24,031 bases of DNA from Priapulus caudatus. Lineage: Eukaryota; Priapulida; Priapulimorpha; Priapulimorphida; Priapulidae. Shown here one piece after another: positions 10,547 to 19,500 of this stretch. The translations under genes and the position numbers were made by a program. A model generated the notes under the pieces. The model ran no database searches. It was given only the letters and a program-made list of their open reading frames with translations, and was not told the origin of the DNA. The stretch spans positions 5,597-29,627 of the forward strand of contig NW_014579295.1 in the NCBI RefSeq assembly GCF_000485595.1, read 5' to 3'. Numbering within the stretch: position 1 is the stretch's first letter; every line of letters begins with the position of its first letter.

Positions 10547-13500
10547 GACATACATATAATATATATTATAATTATTATATACAGATGACAAATACTAGGC
10601 CGTTTGCCGAAGTTAAACAAAATTCAAAGTAAAATTTAAGATGGCGTCAGCGTAGAAATGGGAGTCGGCACGGTTTAAAGCCGACACGCGCCGTACGTTT
10701 CTGGGCGCCGGCACGCCTATGAGTCGGCCCGCAGCGCGGAGACCGGGTCCTGCGTCCATCTCCCTCATCCGCTCACCGGGCACTTCTGCGCACCGTCTTC
10801 TTCTCGTCACCTTAGTGTGGCCGCGGTGCTGAGAGCTGCTGCGACGCACGTCGCGAGGGCGTGCTTCGCGCGGGTTAACGTATTGCACTATTGTTGTTGC
10901 CCACTGAACAACAGGCCAGTCAGTGTGATTGCACAATTGCCGACAGGCTGTGAAGTCAATGCATAAAGCATCCAGGATTGAACTTTTTAAAGGATTATTC
11001 GAAATCATTGACTCCATAATGCAGCATCTGTAAAAAAATATAGCAATATGTCCAGCTTCGTAGGCGATATATTTCTGATTACCACTTGAAAACAGCTAAG
11101 AATGCATCGCTGTTAGCGCATGAAATTGGATTGAATACGCGCGTAACGCCATGCCATATTTGCATTATACGATCATAATTTGCAAATGGGTTTATGCCAC
11201 CCAGTATAGTGCACCTATTCAAGACAAAAGGGCAATCTGATTCTGTGTAGTTTACTCCGGTATTTTTTTTTAATTGAGCCAATATCTGCGTGCTTATCGC
11301 GAGATAGTCTGGAGATGCGTCAAGAATATGAGTCCGAAATCAAAATAGTAATCAAAATTCGATCGTGCTGGTTACATATAGCTAAGCCTAGTACGAGGTT
11401 TAAGAAACTATGTTAGCACTTACTTCTAGACAGTCGCTAAGTTACTCAGGGAACTAACAGCTTAGCGGTATCACAGTACTGCCAATACATAACAAGGATT
11501 TAAAGGCGTAATCACAGGACTTTATTGTGCATCGTTACGGCATCTAAATATTTTCAAGACTCGCCCCCCCAAAGTACGGACGCGCACCACGCCCGTGTGT
11601 CTCTATGAATTCACTTGAGGTCGCAATGCAACCAATAAAGGTTCCTGATTTTTCTAATTATAGCTGACCACGAGTTTACCCAAGTGAAACCCCTCTGGCA
11701 ATACATTGCAGTGAGCTACCAGTGCCAGCAGATTGCCAACACATATTTAAGCAATCTGTAGTTTCTGGCATCAAATTAGTAGTTCGAGGGTCACGATCAT
11801 GACCAGTTTGTGCTAGGGGTCGCACATTTTTGGGATGACAGTCAAAATTCGTAGTTTGATATCAAACGTGGTCGAAGTTGGTGCAAATAGGATAGAAACT
11901 AGATATAAATACGGAAATCATAGTGTTGGCATCTCTGCAGCCCACGCGCCTTTGATCAACGTCTTAATCACTAGCTTGCGCCAGAATTCGCTCTGCCATT
12001 TGAATTAATTACGTTCGGTAGTTTAAGAAACAATTAGCATCACCTGCGTGCGGCTTCGCAAATCCGACTTTGCTTGCGATTTGACAGTGATGTTCTTCAG
12101 GCTTTGCCTCTCGTCTCGTGCATTAGCCTCTACAAAGGACACATCGCACTGTCAGTATCAATTACCTCAATCACAAGCGCAACCTCTTGGTTCGTGGGCC
12201 CTTGGTGTTTTTGCCCCACCCCTACACTTGAGTAACTATANNNNNNNNNNGTAAAATTTAAGATGGCGTCAGCGTAGAAATGGGGAGTCGCACGGGTTTA
12301 AGCCGACTCGTACGTTTCTTGGGGCCGCCGGCACGCCCTATGAGCGGCCCCGCGGCTGCGAGACCGGTGTCCTGGTCCACCTCCCTCATCCGCTTCACCG
12401 GGTGCACCTTCTGCGCAACCGTCTTCTTCTCGCTCTCAGACTTGTAGGTGGCGCCGGCGGTGCCGTGCAGAGCCTGCTTGCGACGCACGTCGCGCGGCGG
12501 CTTCGCGGCGGAGTTAACGTACGCCATCTTTGTTGTGCGCACTGCAAACAACAGGCCAGTCAGTGTGATTGCACAAGTGGCGACAGGCTGTGAAGTGCAA
12601 TGCATTAAGCTTCCAGGATTGAACTTTTTAAAGGATTTATTTCGAAATCATTGCTCCATAATGCACAATCTGTAAAAAAAATATAGCGAAATATAGTCTC
12701 ACTTCGTAGCGGATATATTACTGATTACACCAACTTGAAAAACACTAAGAATTCATGCTGTTATAGCATTGAAAATTGGAATTGAATACGCCGTAACGCC
12801 ATGGCATATTTGATTATAGCGACAATTAATTTGCAAATGGTGTTTTTTGCACCCATAGTGCACCTAATTCAAACAAAAGGGCATCTGATTCTGTGTAGCT
12901 TACTCCGGTTTTTTTTAATTGGCCAATATCTCGTGCTATCGCGAGATAGTCTGAGATTCGCAAGAAATGGAGGCCGAAATCAAAAATAGTAATCAAAATT
13001 CGAATCGTGCTGGTTACATATAGCTAAGCCTAGTACGAAGGTTCTAAGACATGTTAGCATTACTCTAGACAGTCGCTGTTACTCAAGGAATAACAGTGTA
13101 GCGGTCATCACAGTACTGCAATACATAAACAAGGATTAAAGCGTAATCACAGGCTTTATTGTGCATGTTACCCATCTAAAATATTTTTTCAAGACTTCCC
13201 CCCCCCCCCGCCAACTTGTGTCTTCTTATGAAATTTCCTTGACGTGGTCAAGCAAAATAAGGTTCCCTGATTTTTCCATAATTACTAGCTGACCACGAGT
13301 TACCAAAGTGAACCTCTCTTGCAATAACTTTGCACTGAATCTACCAGTCCCACGCGCTTTGATCAACGTCTTAATCACTAGCTTGCTCACGAATTCGCTC
13401 CTGCCATTGTAATTGGTTACGTTCGCTTGTTTAGAAACATTTAGCATCACCTGGTGCGGCTTCGGCAATCGACTTTGCTTGGATTTTGACAGTGATGTTC

Positions 13501-16500
13501 TTCAGCTTTGCCTCTCTCTCGTCATGTAGCCTCTACAAAGACACATCGCCACTGTCAGTATCATATTACCTCAATCACAAGCGCAACCTCTTGGTTCATT
13601 GGGCCCTTGGTGTTTTTGCCACACCCTACTTGAGTAACACTGAGAAATGGATTGTGTGATCCTTATATAGACTTTAGTCAACTGTGGTTTACAACTACAA
13701 GCAACTATATGCAGTCAACCAGAAACTTCACAGACACTACTGATGGCTTGCTGTTGACGTAGGCAAGTATAAAATGTTTGAGAAACCTTTCTCTTATCTG
13801 GCCTGTATTCACTTTTTTCTATGGACTTGCCAGTTCACTCCACAGTTGTCTGTAATTGTGCATACTTGCCTGTGACCTCTATCCCTGGTTTTGCAAAAGG
13901 CAGTGGCTACGGGTACGGTAGCCGTATCTTAATGTCTCGAGACTACGGGTACGGGAGTCCATTCGCTTTCATACTTAACGAGACAAAGATGGCGGCGGTG
14001 GCGCGAGATTTCGAAGTAACGCCTTGGGAAATAAATTCACGATTTCAGAGTTTAGATGAGCTAGAACCCTAACCCTAACCCTAACCCTAAACCTAACCCT
14101 AACCCTAACCCTAAACCTAACCCTAACTCTAACCCTAACGCCAAAAAGGGGCTTCAACCGTTCTACCGTACCTGTAGCCACTGGTTTTGCAAAACGTCTG
14201 TACTTTTCATTTCGTAGAGTGAAAGCTGCTGTATGATCAATTAGAGCGATACTGTGACCTGTGTAAAATTCAGGTGCATGCTGTATGTATGAAACATGTG
14301 GGAAATACTTACCAGGTACACTTCTCTCCAAGACTCCATATCGTCAGGCAGCTTGTTTCGAAACTCCTTCGTGCAGTGAGATTTCCACAAGACGTCCGTT
14401 TCTCCTTCCTCCACCAGGTGCTGAAATCATCATGATAAATATGAGCTGTGATGTCATATATCACAGACATTATGTTTGCCTGCCTGGATAATGATGAATC
14501 AGATAGGTGGCGCCATGTGTACTTACTCAATACTTCTAAGGTAAGCTGAGCCAGTAATACAAGTTGACAGTTGTCAAACTATCAAACAAAGAATAGAAAG
14601 CACTGTCTTACCTTTCATCTAGCAAATTTTCGTTTAATTTTAACAAGAAAAACTATTCATTAAATAAATATCTCTAGCAGTAAGTATAATTATACGTATA
14701 TATGCAGATACGTTATATATCTGTATGTGTAGTCATTCTACGCACATAGATGCTTTTATAGTAATAAACTAACAGGATTCAAGTCCTCGATGGTGTAGAG
14801 CTGGGTCGACGTGCAGCGCTCGAGTACCGGCCTTAAGATATCAAACGGGATGCCACCGACGTAGTCTATCACTGCAGAGAAGGCCGTGATTATTGTGAAT
14901 ATTCACATCAACTTAGCTCAGTTATGCAAATAGCTCCACTTAGTTTTCGCATCAACATTCGACTAGTTAGTATCATGAAAGACAGAACACTTAAGAACTT
15001 GGGAAACTTGGGAAGTGGATGTGTTAATTGATAGCCGTGATGAACGTATGTACGTCAGACACGTATTTTGGATATCAGCACTGTGATGTTCCATGTCCCC
15101 AACACTTACAGTCAATGTTGTCAATGAGCACACGAATGCAGGATTGGTACAATGATGAAACTTCTGAAAAAAACAACGAAATATGCTCAAGATAAGGACA
15201 AGCCTATAACATTAGTAAGACTATTCGAGCTCCATTTACAACCAGTCTGCAAAATTCCATAAAATCGATAAAATAACCAAATAGTCCATAAAATAACACG
15301 ATATAGAAACGCTGTGTTATAAGCTCACTACATGTACCTTAACTCCAAGATTTCATTTTTAGGTATTTTACCTGTGAGATGAGTTGTCACTTTCTTTCCA
15401 GAGTACATTGCTGTCCTGCTCTTCTGTGGCACGATGAATTCGTCAACAGTTAGGGCCGGATGAGCTGAAAATACCCCACATTTTTTATGTTGAGGCTTTA
15501 CTTTACCGATAAGGTGCTACAATAAAGGGGGCTACAGAGAGCACAGTGACACGAGCCATGTGGAAATCATACCTCCAAGAATAAGCTATTGTACAAATAA
15601 ACATCCACGCTTATTTCACACCAACCTTCAAACTTGAAATCCAAAGCATATCCAATGCTTATATATCCGATCCGATCCGCTCCGCTCCGATCCGATATAT
15701 ATATATATATATATATATATATTACCAAACACATTCATCACCAATCTATTTCTTGTTTGCACATTTTACCACAGTAGACAACGTGGCAAATACCTGCTTT
15801 TTACTTCACCATACATTCGCCTTGATTCTTCACCAATCTATTTATTGTTTGCACATTTTAACGCAGCAGATAACGTGGCGTGTACCTGCTTTTTTCTTCG
15901 AGCCCTCAGAAATCACAGGGAAATGCATTGGCTTGTAATTGGGCTGTATGCTAGGTAGCGTGGCATCAACATTGACCCCCGGTGTCTTCACCTACAACAC
16001 AAGAGACGCCATCTTGATCAGTGCTTGACATACGATATTTTTAGATTGTCCTACTATTGTAAAAAAAGGTTATCCTTCATGAATTTCAGTTGTCCTACAA
16101 CTTTCACCATCGTGACAACCAAACTTGACAATAGATAAGGCTGACCACTGTCAGGTTCGAAAGAGATGTGTAAGAGAGAGAGAGAGTAGATGTCGGAGAG
16201 AGGTACAGAGAGAAGTAAAGGTGGTGGAAGAGACAGAGTGACAATCAGAGTCTGCTTCTCTATCAGTACAGGGTTACCCCACTTTTTAACTACTTATCCA
16301 ACGAGATTAGAAAGAAAAGTTGTACGAGCAACACACAAATTCACAAACCATTTCCTGACTCAATGTCATGATAAGGAATGACAATCCTGCCATTTCAGAT
16401 ATTGTCTAGACTTGTAGTAACCCTATCACATCCATATTGAAATATTCAAACACTTTTACACGTCCAACAACAAAATTTCTTGAAACCTTATGGATTAATT

Positions 16501-19500
16501 TAGTTTCATAGGTTACTTATCACAACGATCAATCGCAAGACTCATTCGACAACTCTGATGAATTTTAGGACAGCTGAAGCTGTGGCCAGACCAGTGGAGA
16601 ACGTAAACGAACCTTCTTCTCGGGGGAAGACGTTGGCGACAGCGAGAACTCCTCCCTCTCGTCACGCCTGCGTTGCTCCCGGGAGGCTGCAGACGAAGCT
16701 GAAGCGCCGGCGTTCTCCGAGCGCTTGACGACTTTCGTCGAGACGGACTTGACGTCCGCCGGCGCTTTCGGCTTCTTCGTCTTGATCAGCTTCTTCACCT
16801 TTCTCTTCGAATCACAGTTGAGCGCGTCCTCAAACGAGAACATGTTGTTTTCCGAGCTGAGTTCGATCTCGCGCGTCCCCGCAGCTCTCGGCTGCTCCGC
16901 CGGCGTCTCCGCCGGCGTCTCCCGCCCGTGCCTCTCCCTCGCCTCCTCCGTCCGGCCGCGTCTCCCCGACGTGTCCGCCTTGTGGTGCTGCTTGTCACCG
17001 CCGCCGCCGCCGCGTCCTTGTTTACGCCTCTCTCCACGGTCGCCGTGGAGACTCGCCGACTTCACGCGATCGTTGTCGAGCGACGTCGACGCGCGCGATT
17101 GGTTCGGCTCCGAGTTCTGCGACTCGGCATCGCCGTGGCGACGCCGCTCGTGTCTGTGCCGCCGTTTCCCCGACGACGAGTGACGCTCCGCGTGCGCTGC
17201 GCTCTCGTGTCTGTCCGGCTGAGGACTGAGAACGCTCGGCTCCGGCGCCCACACGTCGTCGTCAGGTGGCGCCTCCTGGTAGACGGGACTACGCTCGGGA
17301 CTAGAGCTCTCCTCCGCGGGCGCGCTGTTCTCCGGCTCGTCGTTCTCAACCAGCTCCTTCCAGGCCTTGACGAGGATTCGCGCACGATCGCCGATGTCGC
17401 CGTCGCTCTTTCGAAACGCGTTCACGGTTTTCCCGATGCCTGTCGCCTGTGAGGTAGAGCAGAGATTAGTACACAGTGCCTGGAATCCACGTCCTAAATG
17501 TGCAGTTTTAAGCAAGTCTAGCAGTAGTCCTACAATCACTACTTCTTGCAGCAGATCGTCGACTACACCGTCACAGAAATTGACACTACCACATTGTAAA
17601 CTTCTCTGCACTGGCAACACGCTCTATGAAACATTGTATGGTCGGATCTCATCTAATGACGTATTCGTATTGTTTAGTTTTACACGTGTACACGCTACGA
17701 CTTTCGTGCACTTCATTACTAAACATTGTTTTTAGAATATCCCATTTTCATGGAAAAACTTGTCGTGTATGAGTTTTGAGGATCCAATTCCCATCATTGC
17801 AAAAGATTCTATGATACTTATAAATGATTTCAGGCATGATTTCCTACAAAGATATTACTTCCTACATATAATATGCAAAATTTGATGGTACAAGTCAATT
17901 AAAACAACCGAGTACAGATTTTAACATATACACACCTGTAGAATGGCAACAGTAATGGGCCACCTCTGAAACTTTTTCAGTATCTCCAACACCTGAAATA
18001 TGAAATGAAATGTTCCTTTTTGTGGCATAGTTTTGTAACCATTGTGACCTTCTAATGATAAGGGGAGTTTTCTGATCAATGTTATGAGTTCTTATACACG
18101 GATGAGAGATCACTGTGTGTGATGGATTATGGACCAGCTTGCTCACCACTTAAAGATGAAGGCAATGTACTCACTGGTAATGTAAGGCATGCTACTGACA
18201 TAGCAACAAGGCATTGTAAATGATACAACTACCCCCACACACAGATATTTCATGTATTTTTGTGGGTGGGTATTTTAGTAGGTATGTGTTCACTGAAGAA
18301 GAATGGAAACTTATTGTGGCCACCATTGTGGGGCCACAGGGAACAAGCTCTTCGGAGCTGAAATAACTATACATCAGTCAAGCAACATTAAATACCCTGA
18401 CATATGTGTGTGCATCCGTGCATGAGTGCGTGTGTACATGCGTGTGTATATATATATAAATATATATGTGAAAGATCTAGTTGAAGATCTGGTACAGAGA
18501 TACTCAGCAGCCATGTAGATTATGTGGGCAAGAACAATTAAAGGGCTCACAATGCGCATCCCAAACGTAGATCTTCTCCAGCTACTAACACTAAGCCGAA
18601 ATACTTCGCTGTCAGTGCATAATCACACTCAGGTGAACAATTCAGCCAAAATTTGATAGCAAATGTGCTATACAAATAAATTTGCATAGGCATTGGATAA
18701 ATTTGTATAGCAATTTTCAGACAATCACAAGTGCAAATTGTACACCGCGAGTGGATGCGTTGCCGGGGGTGTTATGCGTGTCGGCCGTGACGTGACAGCC
18801 GCCACAGCCTAGCTTAAGCTAGGACACGACAGCCGATTCTGACGCGTCGTCGGACAGCGGTGTTCTTAAAAAGCCGTGCGAGCTTGGCACTCGCCGCCTC
18901 AGAGCAATGCTCGAGTTGAAAAAGAATATCGGGCCGGGCCGAAGTCGAAAGCTAAGCTGACTCGCCCATGTTGGCGCAGTAAAAATAATTGTCTAGAACT
19001 TTAAATCAAATGGTTGCATTCCTGAGGTTATATATCCAAACCATTGATGAAATTACAGTTCTAGCGATTGCTGAAGGCGCGGCTATCCGGACTCTCGACA
19101 CGGCGATTCCTCACATTATATTATCAAAGGGTCGCCGAAGAAGCAGCCGCGCCGAGAGACGCGCAGCACCAGCAGACAGCACGTGGCTGTGTATACGTGC
19201 CTGCGGGCGGACGATATTGATTGATGTGACGGGGGGGGGGGGGGGGGGAAAGTAGCGGGATTGTTTAAAAGTTCACCGTTTGGTGTTAACGAAATCAATA
19301 AAAATCCGGGCTAACTGGGCGATTGTCATTGACGGGCCGCAGAAGCAGCCCAAACCCGAGAATAAAGTAAATTGTAAACATGTATGTTTCCGTTTACATC
19401 TCGCATGGCTGGCTTGCTGCCACAACTGGCGATTTCATAAAAAAATATCGAGCAAATGGCCTGAAAATACATCGGCGAATTGCGATGCGGATACCTGGGA

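Larger units (their letters stand above)
10629..12240. repeat. Left copy of duplicated ELOA exon 9-10 stretch
   Basis: It is colinear with 12251-13641 from its first to its last base, with frequent one- or few-base indels and some substitutions. It ends directly at the N run, in the middle of sequence that continues normally in the other copy (CTTGAGTAAC). It is longer by about 217 bp because of an insertion at 11724-11940. I read it as the overlapping end of the left contig. Confidence 0.88.
12251..13641. repeat. Right copy of duplicated ELOA exon 9-10 stretch
   Basis: It starts directly after the N run with GTAAAATTTAAGATGGCGTC, equal to 10629 onward. It holds the in-frame versions of ELOA exons 9 and 10 and continues into unique intron 8 sequence beyond about 13641. 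Confidence 0.88.

Noticed and set aside
13989-14072. Small plus-strand frame beginning [10 protein letters not shown] in a good start context
   Set aside because: It has only 27 codons, lies inside the TIR element and stops at the telomeric array. No partner exon was seen.
13975-14331. Minus-strand frame with an Arg/Val repeat
   Set aside because: The repeat is the translated telomeric array, and the rest overlaps ELOA exon 8 in the wrong frame.
15666-15695. Pentamer array considered as a CRISPR-like or regulatory repeat
   Set aside because: There are six contiguous 5-bp units without spacers, so it is a simple microsatellite.
16725-17452. Long plus-strand open frames (152 and 174 codons)
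   Set aside because: They are antisense to the GC-rich ELOA exon 3, with Arg/Pro/Leu-rich composition typical of shadows of a charged coding exon.
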